The notes: a model not told the origin generated them from the letters alone. Counted from the first letter of the stretch, positions 14,520-23,571 are shown. The stretch is DNA of 31,070 nt from an uncultured Prevotella sp. (GCA_900542795.1 UQPD01000005.1:1-31070); one strand, 5' to 3'. Translations and numbers: made by a program.

Positions 14520-15725
14520 ATGCCAAAGATTTCAGAAAGAGCAATAGAGATGCCGGAGTCGCCAATCCGCAAACTCGCTCCCTTAGCTACGCAGGCTAAA
14601 GAGAAAGGCATCCATGTCTATCATCTTAATATAGGTCAGCCCGACCTTCCTACACCTGAGGCAGGACTTGACGCTTTGCGACATATTGACCGCAAGGTGT
14701 TGGAGTATAGCCCAAGTCAAGGTTTCCGCAGTTATCGCGAAAAGCTTACACATTATTATGAAAAGTATGACATTCACCTCTCGGCAGATGATATTATTAT
14801 CACTTCGGGTGGTTCGGAGGCTGTGTTGTTTGCCTTTATGTCATGTTTAAATCCTGGCGATGAAATCATTGTCCCTGAACCTGCTTATGCCAACTATATG
14901 GCATTTGCTATTTCAGCAGGTGCAAAGATTCGTACTATTGCCACTACTATTGAAGAGGGCTTTTCTTTGCCCAAGGTTGAGAAGTTCGAGGAACTTATCA
15001 ATGAACACACACGTGCCATTTTGATTTGTAACCCTAACAATCCTACAGGCTATTTGTATACCCGTCGTGAGATGAATCAAATTCGCGATTTGGTGAAGAA
15101 ATACGACCTTTATCTCTTCTCGGATGAGGTGTATCGTGAGTTTATCTATACGGGTTCGCCTTACATTTCAGCATGTCACCTTGAGGGCGTTGAACAGAAT
15201 GTGGTGCTTATTGACTCTGTTTCAAAGCGTTACAGTGAGTGTGGTATTCGTATTGGTGCGCTGATTACAAAGAACGAGGCTGTGCGCAAGGCTGTTATGA
15301 AATTCTGCCAAGCACGTTTAAGTCCCCCTCTGATTGGTCAGATTGTGGCTGAGGCTTCGTTAGATGCTACCCCAGAGTATGCACGCGATGTGTATGATGA
15401 ATATGTGGAGCGCCGCAAATGCCTCATTGATGGCCTAAATCGTATTCCAGGGGTATATTCGCCCATTCCAATGGGTGCTTTCTATACTGTGGCAAAATTG
15501 CCCGTAGATGATGCTGAAAAGTTCTGCGCTTGGTGCTTAACGGACTTTGCCTATGAGGGTGAAACTGTGATGATGGCACCTGCAGCGGGTTTCTACACAA
15601 CTCCTGGTGCAGGACGCAATCAGGTGCGTATTGCCTATGTGCTTAAAAAGGAAGACTTGCAGCGAGCACTCTTTGTGTTGCGCAAAGCTCTTGAGGCTTA
15701 TCCTGGAAGGGAGAATGTGCAGTAA
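14520..15725 (+). CDS. Class I PLP aminotransferase (aspartate aminotransferase type)
   Basis: This 401-residue fold-type I aminotransferase probably moves amino groups between aspartate or another amino acid and 2-oxoglutarate. Residues supporting this are YSPSQGFRSYRE (63-74), NPNNPTG (171-177), SDEVY (201-205), Lys236 in SVSKRYSECGIRIG as the Schiff-base lysine, and Arg370 in NQVRIAYVL, which binds the alpha-carboxylate. The usual FSKT context of the lysine is SVSKRYS here, a variation seen in some Bacteroidota relatives. ATG at 14520 gives the expected N-terminus. No promoter was recognised between it and the glycosyltransferase gene, so shared transcription is likely. A MITE-like repeat follows the stop. 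The class is certain; the exact substrate pair cannot be read from sequence. Confidence 0.92.
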   Translation: MPKISERAIEMPESPIRKLAPLATQAKEKGIHVYHLNIGQPDLPTPEAGLDALRHIDRKVLEYSPSQGFRSYREKLTHYYEKYDIHLSADDIIITSGGSEAVLFAFMSCLNPGDEIIVPEPAYANYMAFAISAGAKIRTIATTIEEGFSLPKVEKFEELINEHTRAILICNPNNPTGYLYTRREMNQIRDLVKKYDLYLFSDEVYREFIYTGSPYISACHLEGVEQNVVLIDSVSKRYSECGIRIGALITKNEAVRKAVMKFCQARLSPPLIGQIVAEASLDATPEYARDVYDEYVERRKCLIDGLNRIPGVYSPIPMGAFYTVAKLPVDDAEKFCAWCLTDFAYEGETVMMAPAAGFYTTPGAGRNQVRIAYVLKKEDLQRALFVLRKALEAYPGRENVQ

Positions 15726-15737
15726 TTTTTATGAAAT

Positions 15738-15819
15738 AGGGTGGTTCTAAAATGGTGTTTTAAGTAGGTGCTTAATGCTTACGTTGAAAAGTAAAAAGCT
15801 GCATTTTTAGAACCACCCT
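15738..15819. repeat. 82 bp MITE-like element with perfect terminal inverted repeats
   Basis: AGGGTGGTTCTAAAA (15738-15752) is the exact reverse complement of TTTTAGAACCACCCT (15805-15819), with a 52-base interior that includes TTTTAAGTAGGTG. The same terminal sequence occurs alone at 24921-24934 (14 of 14 bases), and a 12-of-14 relative at 12021-12034. No obvious target duplication flanks it. It could also fold as a long hairpin in mRNA. Confidence 0.65.
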
Positions 15820-15839
15820 TTAGATTTAGTTTAAAGTTT

Positions 15840-17099
15840 ATGCTATCTTTATTCTTAGCAAAACGTTTTTTTAAGAACAACAACAAAAAGGGCGAAGTTG
15901 TGAAAAAGGCTTCGCCTCCTGCCTTGCGTATTGCCACTGCTGGTATTGCTGTGGGACTTGCCGTGATGATTATCTCGATATGTGTGGTGCGAGGCTTCCA
16001 GCATGAGGTGACTGCCAAACTAACAGGGTTTGCCTCGCATATAGAAATTATAGACTTAAACTCTTTAGGCTCGCCTGAAACCTATCCGTTGGTAACAGAT
16101 GCGGCCTTAATGAATGAGGCACGTAAGGCACCTGGGGTAACGCATGTGCAACGTATTTCGCAAAAGTTGGGTATTTTTAAAACCGAAAATGACTTTGCTG
16201 GGGTTGCACTAAAGGGATGTGGTCCTGAATATGATGTGCATTTTATTAGTCGTTATCTCACAGCGGGTAGATTGCCTAAATTCTCTGACACGAAGTCGAG
16301 CAACGAGATTGTAATTTCGCAAATGCTTGCTAATAAGTTAGGTTTGAAGTTGGGCGATAAAGTTTATAGTTATTATTTTGCAAACACGGTGAAACAGCGT
16401 CGTTTTACGGTGGTGGGCATTTATAACACGTATTTAAAGCAGTTTGACAATACCATTGTGATGACCGACCTTTACACGGTAAATCAGTTGAATCGTTGGG
16501 AGAAAGATCAGAGCAGTGGACTTGAAATTAAGCTCAACTCTTTTGATGATTTAGCTCCGACTCAAACTTATTTGGCACATCACATCGGGGGGAAGACGGA
16601 TCGTTACAAGCGTACGTATTCTGTTTTGGGTATTCAAGATAATCCCAATACAGCTTCCATTCTTTCGTGGCTCAACTTGTTAGACCTTAATGTCATGGTG
16701 ATTCTTGTAATCATGATATGTGTGGCAGGTTTTACCATGATTAGTGGTTTGCTCATTCTGATTTTGGAGCGTACTTCAACCATTGGTGTGTTGAAGGCTT
16801 TGGGTGCTACAAATAGTCGCATTCGTCATACGTTCTTAATTTATGCAGCTTTCATAGTGAGTCGTGGTTTGTTATATGGTAATATAATTGGCTTAGGTCT
16901 CATCTTCTTGCAAAAGTACTTCCACATAGTGCGTCTTGATCCTGAGGTGTATTATGTGCCTTATGTTCCTGTAGAACTCCATGTGTTGTGGATAATAGGT
17001 ATCAATCTTGCAACTCTTGCTGCCACTATGTTAGCTTTGGTATTGCCCAGCTTCATGGTTTCAAGGGTACAACCAGCCAAAGCTATTCAGTTTGATTAG
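15840..17099 (+). CDS. LolC/LolE (FtsX/MacB-like) ABC transporter permease
   Basis: This 419-residue inner membrane protein has the four-helix LolC/E layout: one N-terminal helix (about 31-50), a large periplasmic domain (about 55-280) and three C-terminal helices (about 284-309, 333-357, 381-403). The cytoplasmic loop GVLKALGATNSRIRHTF is the conserved coupling segment that contacts the ATPase, and the ending VSRVQPAKAIQFD is typical of lipoprotein-release permeases. It probably extracts lipoproteins from the inner membrane for transfer towards the outer membrane, together with a LolD-type ATPase not encoded here. It follows the aminotransferase by 114 bases that contain the MITE-like repeat, and is closed by two terminators. 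The family is well supported; the cargo is inferred. Confidence 0.9.
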   Translation: MLSLFLAKRFFKNNNKKGEVVKKASPPALRIATAGIAVGLAVMIISICVVRGFQHEVTAKLTGFASHIEIIDLNSLGSPETYPLVTDAALMNEARKAPGVTHVQRISQKLGIFKTENDFAGVALKGCGPEYDVHFISRYLTAGRLPKFSDTKSSNEIVISQMLANKLGLKLGDKVYSYYFANTVKQRRFTVVGIYNTYLKQFDNTIVMTDLYTVNQLNRWEKDQSSGLEIKLNSFDDLAPTQTYLAHHIGGKTDRYKRTYSVLGIQDNPNTASILSWLNLLDLNVMVILVIMICVAGFTMISGLLILILERTSTIGVLKALGATNSRIRHTFLIYAAFIVSRGLLYGNIIGLGLIFLQKYFHIVRLDPEVYYVPYVPVELHVLWIIGINLATLAATMLALVLPSFMVSRVQPAKAIQFD

Positions 17100-17113
17100 G
17101 AGGGTTAGGGGCT

Positions 17114-17133
17114 GCATTTTTGAAATGCTTTTT
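17114..17133 (+). terminator. Weak terminator after the permease gene
   Basis: GCATTT, a 3-base loop and AAATGC are followed by TTTTT, starting 15 bases after the permease stop. The stem is short and AT-rich; a stronger hairpin follows. Confidence 0.45.
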
Positions 17134-17152
17134 ATGTCATCATTTGTGTCTA

Positions 17153-17198
17153 AAAAAGGATATTGACTTACTTGGCAAAGTAAGTCAATATCCTTTTT
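17153..17198. terminator. Strong bidirectional rho-independent terminator
   Basis: A perfect 21 bp stem (17153-17173 with 17178-17198) encloses the tetraloop GGCA. The left arm begins AAAAAGGATATTG and the right arm ends in TTTTT, so it works in both directions between convergent genes. Its tip TACTTGGCAAAGTA recurs at 31044-31057. Confidence 0.85.
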
Positions 17199-17317
17199 GT
17201 ATGCAAAGCCTCTGGTGAAATAGTGTTTTGTAACCTAAAGCGAATAGTTAATGTTTGCCCCATACGCCTATTGTATTTGGGGCTGAATTTTTTTCTTTTT
17301 CTGAACTGTATAAAAGA

Positions 17318-17356
17318 AAAGCCGTTTCAACAGCAATATCGTGTTGAAACGGCTTT
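17318..17356 (-). terminator. fbaA: Rho-independent terminator of the aldolase gene
   Basis: On the minus strand AAAGCCGTTTCAAC, an 11-base loop and GTTGAAACGGCTTT (14 bp perfect stem) are followed by TTCTTTTATAC. It lies about 50 bases after the aldolase stop. Confidence 0.85.
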
Positions 17357-17408
17357 GTTGTAATCTGATTTACTGCTAATGACTGTTCATTATGCAGCTA
17401 ATTTTTGA

Positions 17409-18419
17409 TTAGTCGCAGTTAGCGAGCTTGTTGTCAGAACCAAGTACTTCAGTGATTTTGTGCTTGTACATTTGTTCCATGAGGTCACGAGCAGGACCGC
17501 AGTACTTACGGGGATCGAATTCACCGGGCTTTTCGTTGAATACCTTACGTACAGCAGCAGTAAATGCGAGACGTGAGTCAGAGTCGATGTTAATCTTGCA
17601 AACAGCGCTCTTAGAAGCCTTACGGAGTTGTTCTTCAGGAATACCAACTGCATCGGGAAGTTTACCACCGTTAGCGTTGATGATGTCAACATATTCCTGG
17701 GGAACTGAAGATGAACCGTGGAGTACGATGGGGAAACCAGGAAGCTTCTCCATGATGGCGTCGAGGATATCGAATGCCAAGGGAGGAGGAACGAGCTTGC
17801 CAGTCTTCGGGTCGCGTGTGCACTGTTCGGGAGTGAACTTGTATGCACCGTGTGAAGTACCGATAGAGATTGCGAGTGAGTCAACACCTGTCTTAGAAGT
17901 GAAGTCGATAACTTCTTCGGGCTTAGTGTAGTGGCATACGTCTGAAGAAACTTCATCTTCAACACCAGCCAAAACGCCGAGTTCGCCTTCTACAGTAACA
18001 TCATACTGGTGAGCATAGTCTACAACCTTCTTAGTAAGGGCAATGTTTTCTTCGTAGGGAAGTGAAGAACCATCGATCATTACAGAAGAGAAGCCGAGGT
18101 CAACGCAACTCTTGCAGAGCTCGAAGCTATCACCGTGGTCGAGGTGAAGTACGATTTCGGGGTGGTGGCAACCGAGTTCCTTAGCATATTCTACAGCACC
18201 TTCAGCCATGTAACGAAGAAGAGTTTCGTTAGCATAGTTACGAGCACCCTTAGAAACCTGAAGGATTACCGGAGACTTAAGTTCTGAAGAAGCCTTGATG
18301 ATAGCCTGGAGCTGTTCAAGGTTATTGAAGTTGAAAGCGGGGATTGCATAACCACCGTTGATGGCACGCTTGAACATCTCGCGAGTGTTCACCAAGCCAA
18401 GTTCTTTGTAGTTTACCAT
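17409..18419 (-). CDS. fbaA: Class II fructose-1,6-bisphosphate aldolase
   Basis: This 336-residue zinc enzyme splits fructose 1,6-bisphosphate into dihydroxyacetone phosphate and glyceraldehyde 3-phosphate in glycolysis, and runs in reverse in gluconeogenesis. The visible metal and active-site residues are LDHGD (Asp94, His95), the acidic EGELG (144-148), His190 in IGTSHGAYKF and His234 in LHGSSSVP. The C-terminal segment SAVCKINIDSDSRLAFTAAV supplies the phosphate-binding NID motif. Length and start match the family. It has its own promoter and a strong terminator, so it is a single-gene unit. Codon use looks strongly biased, as expected for a highly expressed gene. Confidence 0.96.
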   Translation of the reverse strand: MVNYKELGLVNTREMFKRAINGGYAIPAFNFNNLEQLQAIIKASSELKSPVILQVSKGARNYANETLLRYMAEGAVEYAKELGCHHPEIVLHLDHGDSFELCKSCVDLGFSSVMIDGSSLPYEENIALTKKVVDYAHQYDVTVEGELGVLAGVEDEVSSDVCHYTKPEEVIDFTSKTGVDSLAISIGTSHGAYKFTPEQCTRDPKTGKLVPPPLAFDILDAIMEKLPGFPIVLHGSSSVPQEYVDIINANGGKLPDAVGIPEEQLRKASKSAVCKINIDSDSRLAFTAAVRKVFNEKPGEFDPRKYCGPARDLMEQMYKHKITEVLGSDNKLANCD

Positions 18420-18464
18420 AATTGATAAGAAATTTTATAAATAGTATGGATGTTATTCCATGTG

Positions 18465-18495
18465 CAAAAGTACAATATCTTGTTTGAAATGGCAA
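18465..18495 (-). promoter_or_regulatory. fbaA: Promoter of the aldolase gene
   Basis: On the minus strand, TTG (18493-18495), 20 bases, then TACTTTTG (18465-18472) match the Bacteroidota consensus. The leader would be about 40 bases. Confidence 0.78.
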
Positions 18496-18544
18496 GAATT
18501 GTTCTTGTTTTTTGCTCGTTTTATGCTCGTTTTATGCAGTTTTT

Positions 18545-18732
18545 AAGTAGGTGTTCAAAATTATTTATATTGAATTGTCGAATTGTTTTGTTACAACGGC
18601 AGTCTTAAGTAAGGAGCGTTGCGAGCTACGTGATTGGTGAAAGTCAACAGTAGGGGTAAAAGAGTGTGGCAAGACTATGCTGGAATAGTGTTTCCAGCAT
18701 GGATATAATCAAATAATTTTGAATTCCTACTT
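18545..18732. repeat. Structured intergenic element with GCGAGCTAC core, copy 1
   Basis: Two arms, AAGTAGGTGTTCAAAATTAT (18545 onward) and its partner ending at 18732, pair at 20 of 22 positions. Inside are the core AAGGAGCGTTGCGAGCTACG at 18611-18630 followed by TGATTGGTGA, and a perfect 9 bp hairpin ATGCTGGAA / TTCCAGCAT (18677-18700). The core matches 22 of 30 positions of 27431-27460. The element starts just after the glyA stop. Confidence 0.6.
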
Positions 18733-18743
18733 TTTACCCTAAA

Positions 18744-20021
18744 TTACCAAGTAAAGAGTGGATAGGATGCCATTGTGCTATTTACACGCTCTTTGACGCT
18801 GCAAATGGTGTTTTCGTCATGGGGATTGTTAAGCACAGTTTCAATCATATCGGCAATCTCATCCATTAGTCCTTCTTTAGCTCCACGTGTGGTAATGGCG
18901 GGTGTTCCTAATCGGATTCCTGATGTTTGGAAAGCTGATCTACTATCAAATGGCACCATGTTTTTGTTCACCGTTATGTCGGCAGCTACTAATGCGTTTT
19001 CTGCCACTTTACCTGTGAGGTCTGGATATTTGCTGCGTAAGTCTACAAGCATTGAATGGTTGTCTGTGCCACCGCTCACGATGGTAAAACCTCGTTCGGT
19101 AAGTGCAGCAGCCAATCTGGCAGCATTCTTTTTCACTTGTTTGGCATAAGCTTTAAATTCGGGTTGCAGTGCCTCGTAAAAAGCCACAGCTTTAGCGGCT
19201 ATAACGTGTTCGAGTGGTCCACCTTGAATGCCTGGGAAAACAGCACTATTTAGCAATTGGCTCATCATGCGTATTTCGCCCTTAGGACTTTTCTTTCCCC
19301 ATGGGTTTTCAAAGTCGCTTCCCATAAGAATCATGCCACCGCGTGGTCCTCTTAGCGTTTTGTGTGTAGTAGTCGTAACAATGTGTGCGTATTTCAATGG
19401 GTTGTCGAGCAGTCCTGCTGCAATCAGTCCTGCAGGGTGTGCCATGTCTACCATGAAGATAGCTCCAACTTTATCGGCTATAGCTCGCATGCGTTTGTAG
19501 TCCCATTCGCGACTATAAGCTGAACCACCACCAATAATCATTTTAGGCTTGTGCTTAATAGCTAATGCCTCCATTTCGTCATAGTCCACACGCCCTGTTT
19601 TTTGGTTTAGGTTGTAACCAATGGGGGTGTAGATAATGCCCGAAGTGTTTACCTTCGAACCATGCGAAAGGTGTCCTCCATGGTCAAGGTTAAGTCCCAT
19701 GAAAGTGTCACCAGGGTTAAGGCAAGCTAAAAAAACTGCTGCATTAGCCTGAGCTCCAGAGTGGGGTTGTACGTTAACATACTCTGCATTAAATAGCTTT
19801 TTAGCACGTTCAATGGCAAGTGTTTCTACTTGGTCCACTACTTGACAACCACCATAGTAGCGGTGTCCAGCGTATCCCTCGGCATATTTGTTAGTGAGAA
19901 AAGAGCCCATAGCCCTCATAACCTCATCACTCACAAAGTTCTCAGAAGCAATAAGCTCTATACCGCGTAGTTGACGTTGGTGTTCTGCCTCAATAAGGTT
20001 AAAAATCTCTGGATCTTTCAT
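18744..20021 (-). CDS. glyA: Serine hydroxymethyltransferase
   Basis: This 425-residue PLP enzyme interconverts serine and glycine and loads one-carbon units onto tetrahydrofolate. It has the usual bacterial length. Key segments are [10 protein letters not shown] (22-31), [16 protein letters not shown] (44-59), [12 protein letters not shown] (82-93), and [11 protein letters not shown] with Lys221 as the Schiff-base lysine. It is the last gene of the minus-strand cluster pyrB-pyrI-flavin reductase-glyA, 87 bases after the flavin reductase. No TAnnTTTG promoter was found in that gap, so read-through from pyrB is likely. Together with serC and folC, the window holds several serine/folate one-carbon genes. 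Confidence 0.97.
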   Translation of the reverse strand: MKDPEIFNLIEAEHQRQLRGIELIASENFVSDEVMRAMGSFLTNKYAEGYAGHRYYGGCQVVDQVETLAIERAKKLFNAEYVNVQPHSGAQANAAVFLACLNPGDTFMGLNLDHGGHLSHGSKVNTSGIIYTPIGYNLNQKTGRVDYDEMEALAIKHKPKMIIGGGSAYSREWDYKRMRAIADKVGAIFMVDMAHPAGLIAAGLLDNPLKYAHIVTTTTHKTLRGPRGGMILMGSDFENPWGKKSPKGEIRMMSQLLNSAVFPGIQGGPLEHVIAAKAVAFYEALQPEFKAYAKQVKKNAARLAAALTERGFTIVSGGTDNHSMLVDLRSKYPDLTGKVAENALVAADITVNKNMVPFDSRSAFQTSGIRLGTPAITTRGAKEGLMDEIADMIETVLNNPHDENTICSVKERVNSTMASYPLFTW

Positions 20022-20108
20022 AAGGCTTTAACTGTTAGTTTATGAATGTTGTGTTGCTCAGTCCGAATGCTTTTTTACAGAAAGGTGCATCCTTTATGAC
20101 GAGTTTTT

Positions 20109-20681
20109 TTAGTCTTTCTTTTTTACAGAAAAACCAAAGCGACCGATAAAGTTGCCTAATGCGTAGTAAGCGCCATGCAGATAAACTAATGGTTTGCTTT
20201 GGTCCAGGTGCCATTTTCCTTGTTCGTCAAGGAATTGTGCATCAGCTTGCACATTAACAACCTCTGCAATAAACATGTCGTGCGACCCCAGATGAACAAT
20301 CTCCTTTACTTTACACTCTATGCTCAGTGGCGATTCTGCAACGATGGGTGTTCGCAGTGCGTGGGATGGGGCAGGGGTAAGGTTCATTTCCTTAAACTTA
20401 TTATAGTCGCGTCCCGATTTTACACCGCACCAGTCGGTAGCCTTCGCCATATCCTCTGTGGTAAGGTTAATCACGAACTCCATGTTACGTTTAATTATTT
20501 CGTAAGAATGTCGTTCGGGGCGAACTGAAATGTAACACATTGCAGGATTTGTGCAAATGGTTCCTGACCACGCTACCGTGAAGAGATTATACTCCTCGGG
20601 GGTTGTTCCACACGAAATGAGTAAGGCAGGAAGCGGGTAAATCATAGTACCCGGCTTCCAGTCTATTTTTTCGTGCATCAT
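20109..20681 (-). CDS. Flavin reductase-like FMN-binding protein
   Basis: This 190-residue protein has the flavin reductase-like split-barrel domain across its length. Supporting features are an N-terminal PALLISCGT strand, [26 protein letters not shown] (typical FMN-phosphate region), a [11 protein letters not shown] segment, and the C-terminal HGAYYALG. It probably binds FMN and reduces flavin or a small substrate; the partner is unknown. Its ATG overlaps the pyrI TGA by four bases (ATGA), so the two are translationally coupled. This position, between ATCase and glyA, is a conserved Bacteroidales arrangement as far as I recall, but no pathway link is obvious. A second ATG directly follows the first. 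Confidence 0.88.
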   Translation of the reverse strand: MMHEKIDWKPGTMIYPLPALLISCGTTPEEYNLFTVAWSGTICTNPAMCYISVRPERHSYEIIKRNMEFVINLTTEDMAKATDWCGVKSGRDYNKFKEMNLTPAPSHALRTPIVAESPLSIECKVKEIVHLGSHDMFIAEVVNVQADAQFLDEQGKWHLDQSKPLVYLHGAYYALGNFIGRFGFSVKKKD

Positions 20682-21133
20682 ACCAATTTGATGCTATCGA
20701 GTTTCTGTTCCTTTTCGCAGTATTTACACTGAATAATTCCTTTTTCAGCGTCAATTAAGTGGAAATGAGTAGGCATGGGTTCGTTGTTCGTAATGCACTT
20801 AGGGTTGCCACATTTCACAATACCAACGATTTCAGTGGGCAGTGTAACACACTTTTTCTCTACTACCTCATAGTCGCGAATAATGCAGAGCGTAACATTG
20901 GGTGCCACTACGCTGAGAACGTTAAGCTCAGCATCAGTGAAGAATTTATCGGCAATTTTAATAATGCTCTTATTACCCATTTTCTCGCTTGGTAGATTAT
21001 AGCCCACCATAACTTGCGATTTCACGTATTCGAGGTGTAGCAGACGTACCACCTGAAATAGTTTATTAGAGGGAATATGGTCGATAACGGTGCCGTTTTG
21101 AATAGCGGCTACCATGAGTTCTTGACGTTTCAT
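20678..21133 (-). CDS. pyrI: Aspartate carbamoyltransferase regulatory chain
   Basis: This 151-residue subunit binds nucleotides and gives allosteric control to ATCase. The N-terminal allosteric domain includes the typical [11 protein letters not shown] and [15 protein letters not shown]. The C-terminal zinc domain has four cysteines (108, 113, 136, 139) in the CxxxxC and CxxC pattern expected for contact with the catalytic chain. It follows pyrB by 37 bases and overlaps the flavin reductase gene by four bases. Presence of an intact pyrI implies the regulated dodecameric enzyme type. Confidence 0.97.
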   Translation of the reverse strand: MKRQELMVAAIQNGTVIDHIPSNKLFQVVRLLHLEYVKSQVMVGYNLPSEKMGNKSIIKIADKFFTDAELNVLSVVAPNVTLCIIRDYEVVEKKCVTLPTEIVGIVKCGNPKCITNNEPMPTHFHLIDAEKGIIQCKYCEKEQKLDSIKLV

Positions 21134-21170
21134 TGCTAAAATCTTGTTTTATTTTAAACGCTCACTTCTT

Positions 21171-22103
21171 TTATTTTTTCACTTCGTCCAAGGTTATGCC
21201 CAATACATCGCAAATAATGGCTTGACGAGCATAGAGTCCGTTGCGTGCTTGTTCAAAGTAGTATGCGTGCGGATCATCATCTACGTCGTAAGCAATTTCG
21301 TTAACACGGGGCAGTGGGTGCAATATTCTCATATTGTCGCGTGCATCTTTCAGCATAGACTTGCGCAGAATATACACATTCTTCACACGTTCATATTCCA
21401 TGAGGTCTGTAAAGCGTTCGCGTTGTACGCGAGTCATGTACAGGATGTCTGCATGGCTAATTACTTCTGCGTTGAAGTCCTCGTGTTCCTCGTATTTAAT
21501 GCCGTATTCATCGCAATAGTGCTTATAGATTTCGGGCATTGCTAATTCTTTCGGGGCAATAAAGTGGAAGGTAGGGTTAAAGTGGCGCATTGCCATGAGT
21601 AGTGAGTGTACGGTACGTCCATATTTTAAGTCACCCACCATATAGATATTAAGATTCTCGAGCGTACCTTGTGTTTTATAGATGCTGTAAAGATCGAGCA
21701 TGGTTTGCGAAGGATGTTGGTTTGCACCATCTCCAGCGTTTACAATAGGAACGGGAGAAACTTCACTCGCGTATCGTGCAGCACCTTCCAAATAGTGCCT
21801 CATCACAATAACGTCGGCATAGTTGCTCACCATCATAATGGTGTCTTTCAAAGTTTCGCCCTTTGTAGAACTGGTTACTTTGGGATCAGTAAATCCGATT
21901 ACTCTTGCACCCAAACGGTTCGCTGCAGTTTCAAACGAAAGACGTGTGCGTGTAGACGGCTCAAAGAAGAGTGTTGCCACGACTTTATCGTCCAAAATCT
22001 TACGATTGGGACGTTTTTCGAACTCTTGGGCCATCTGCAAAAGGTACATAATCTTCTCTTTCGACAGATTGGCAATGGTTACTAAGCTGCGATTTTCGCT
22101 CAT
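21171..22103 (-). CDS. pyrB: Aspartate carbamoyltransferase catalytic chain
   Basis: This 310-residue enzyme joins carbamoyl phosphate and aspartate to carbamoyl aspartate, the committed step of pyrimidine synthesis. The carbamoyl phosphate site STRTR is at 50-54 and the mobile loop SSTKGE (Ser/Lys) at 78-83. HPSQ lies at 130-133, and HPLPR with the following acidic loop binds aspartate. Length fits catalytic chains that pair with PyrI. It is the first gene of the cluster with pyrI, flavin reductase and glyA. No clear TAnnTTTG promoter was found upstream; a weak TAATTTTA lies at 22132-22139. No pyrimidine-sensing attenuator was recognised. Confidence 0.97.
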   Translation of the reverse strand: MSENRSLVTIANLSKEKIMYLLQMAQEFEKRPNRKILDDKVVATLFFEPSTRTRLSFETAANRLGARVIGFTDPKVTSSTKGETLKDTIMMVSNYADVIVMRHYLEGAARYASEVSPVPIVNAGDGANQHPSQTMLDLYSIYKTQGTLENLNIYMVGDLKYGRTVHSLLMAMRHFNPTFHFIAPKELAMPEIYKHYCDEYGIKYEEHEDFNAEVISHADILYMTRVQRERFTDLMEYERVKNVYILRKSMLKDARDNMRILHPLPRVNEIAYDVDDDPHAYYFEQARNGLYARQAIICDVLGITLDEVKK

Positions 22104-22222
22104 AGTGGATAATGTTTTAACTTGGTCGCTGTAAAATTAGACATTTAATTTCACTTGTAGCACCAATAATTGATGTTTTCTTGTATTATAAATTCCTTTA
22201 TAGGAGTAATGTTGCCTTTTTG

Positions 22223-22263
22223 TAGCAAAAATGCTATTAAAGTTTAGCAAAAACTTTGCAAAC
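22223..22263. other. Two small hairpins between folC and pyrB
   Basis: TAGCA/TGCTA with a 4-base loop (22223-22236) and a bulged 9 bp hairpin GTTTAGCAAA/TTTGCAAAC (22242-22263) lie just after the folC stop. They may end the folC transcript or mark the pyrB leader, but there is no clean T-tract. Confidence 0.3.
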
Positions 22264-22281
22264 CATTTTGTCTCCCAGTTA

Positions 22282-23571
22282 TTATTGCAAATGTTTCAGT
22301 AGGTCTGCTACCACAAAGCAACTTCCACCGATGTAAACAAAGTCGTTTTCTTGGGCATTTTTCAAAGCTTTTTCATAAGCCTCGGGTACAGTATTAAACA
22401 TTTCGCCTTTTAATCCATGTCTTTTGCCCAATTCGTCGACCTCATGCTCATTCATAGCACGATGAACTGAGGCTCGTGTCCAATAGTAATGTGCTGCTTG
22501 GGGTAATTCGTTCATCACGTGGTCTACGTCTTTGTCTGAAGCCATACCAAACACGATGTGCAGTTGTGCATATTTTTTAGCAGCTTCTTTAAGTTGTTCG
22601 CCTAAATATACCCACCCTCCTGTGTTGTGTCCAGTATCGCAAACCACGGTTGGACGATGTTGCAGAATTTGCCATCTGCCACGTAATCCTGTACATTCGT
22701 TTACGTGAGAAAAACCATAAAGAATATCCTCATTTTCCACTTCAAACAACTTTTTAAGTGTTTTGCATGCACATAGAATGGTATTCGTATTCTTAATCTG
22801 GCATTCTCCCATCAGTTCACCATCAAAATTTCCATAGTGGCGTGTGCAGTAGTGGCGTGAGTCCTTGGCATTAACGTAACTATCTATCACTTCCATTTCG
22901 TCTTCGGCAAAAGTGATAGGTGCACCCACAGATTTAGCTCGTGCCTCAAACACGGGGCGTGTCTCTGCGTTAGCTTCGCCAATAATTACAGGGACATTTG
23001 CTTTTATAATTCCAGCCTTTTCATTTGCAATCTTTGCTAACGTATCTCCCAAAAATTGTGTATGATCTAAACTGATGTTTGTAATTATGCTCAGTACGGG
23101 AGTTATGATGTTTGTGCAGTCTAAGCGACCGCCCAATCCCACTTCAATCACAGCAACGTCTACTTTCGCTTCTGCAAAATATTTAAAGGCTAAAGCCGTG
23201 GTTAATTCAAAAAAAGAGGGGTGTAATGGTTCAAAGAAGTGGCGATGTTCAGCTACAAAGTTAACCACCTCGTCTTTAGGTATCATTTCTCCATTCACTC
23301 GAATGCGTTCTCTAAAATCTATCAAGTGTGGGGATGTGTATAATCCCACGCGTAGTCCCTTGTGTTGTAAAATGGTGGCTAACGTGTGTGCGCAACTTCC
23401 TTTGCCGTTCGTGCCTGCAACGTGGATGGTTTTAAATTTTGTGTGTGGATGGTTAAAATAGTTGTCGAGCAAATGTGTGTTCGACAAGCCCTCTTTATAT
23501 GCTGCGCCTCCAACGTTTTGAAATAAAGGTGCTGCTTTGAAAAGGTATTCTATGGTCTCGTCGTAATTCAT
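22282..23571 (-). CDS. folC: Folylpolyglutamate synthase / dihydrofolate synthase
   Basis: This 429-residue Mur-ligase-like enzyme adds glutamate to dihydropteroate and to reduced folates, using ATP. The P-loop GTNGKGS is at 53-59. Typical segments include YTSPHLIDFRERIRVNG (the substrate loop), AVIEVGLGGRLDCTNI and SLDHTQFLGDT. The C-terminal domain ends with GGSCFVVADLLKHL as in FolC. It has its own promoter (-7 box at 23665-23672) directly after the dnaJ terminator, leaving a leader of roughly 85 bases. Many bacteria have one bifunctional enzyme, and no second copy is in the window. Confidence 0.95.
   Translation of the reverse strand: MNYDETIEYLFKAAPLFQNVGGAAYKEGLSNTHLLDNYFNHPHTKFKTIHVAGTNGKGSCAHTLATILQHKGLRVGLYTSPHLIDFRERIRVNGEMIPKDEVVNFVAEHRHFFEPLHPSFFELTTALAFKYFAEAKVDVAVIEVGLGGRLDCTNIITPVLSIITNISLDHTQFLGDTLAKIANEKAGIIKANVPVIIGEANAETRPVFEARAKSVGAPITFAEDEMEVIDSYVNAKDSRHYCTRHYGNFDGELMGECQIKNTNTILCACKTLKKLFEVENEDILYGFSHVNECTGLRGRWQILQHRPTVVCDTGHNTGGWVYLGEQLKEAAKKYAQLHIVFGMASDKDVDHVMNELPQAAHYYWTRASVHRAMNEHEVDELGKRHGLKGEMFNTVPEAYEKALKNAQENDFVYIGGSCFVVADLLKHLQ

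Larger units (their letters stand above)
17100..17408. other. Convergent intergenic region with terminators
   Basis: These 309 bases separate the convergent permease and aldolase genes. They hold a weak plus-strand terminator (17114-17133), a very strong bidirectional terminator (17153-17198) and the aldolase terminator (17318-17356). Nothing else was recognised. Confidence 0.7.
18420..18743. other. Intergenic region between glyA and the aldolase gene
   Basis: These 324 bases hold the aldolase promoter, an 11 bp unit (GCTCGTTTTAT) repeated twice at 18514-18535, and the structured element at 18545-18732. No gene is visible. Confidence 0.7.
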
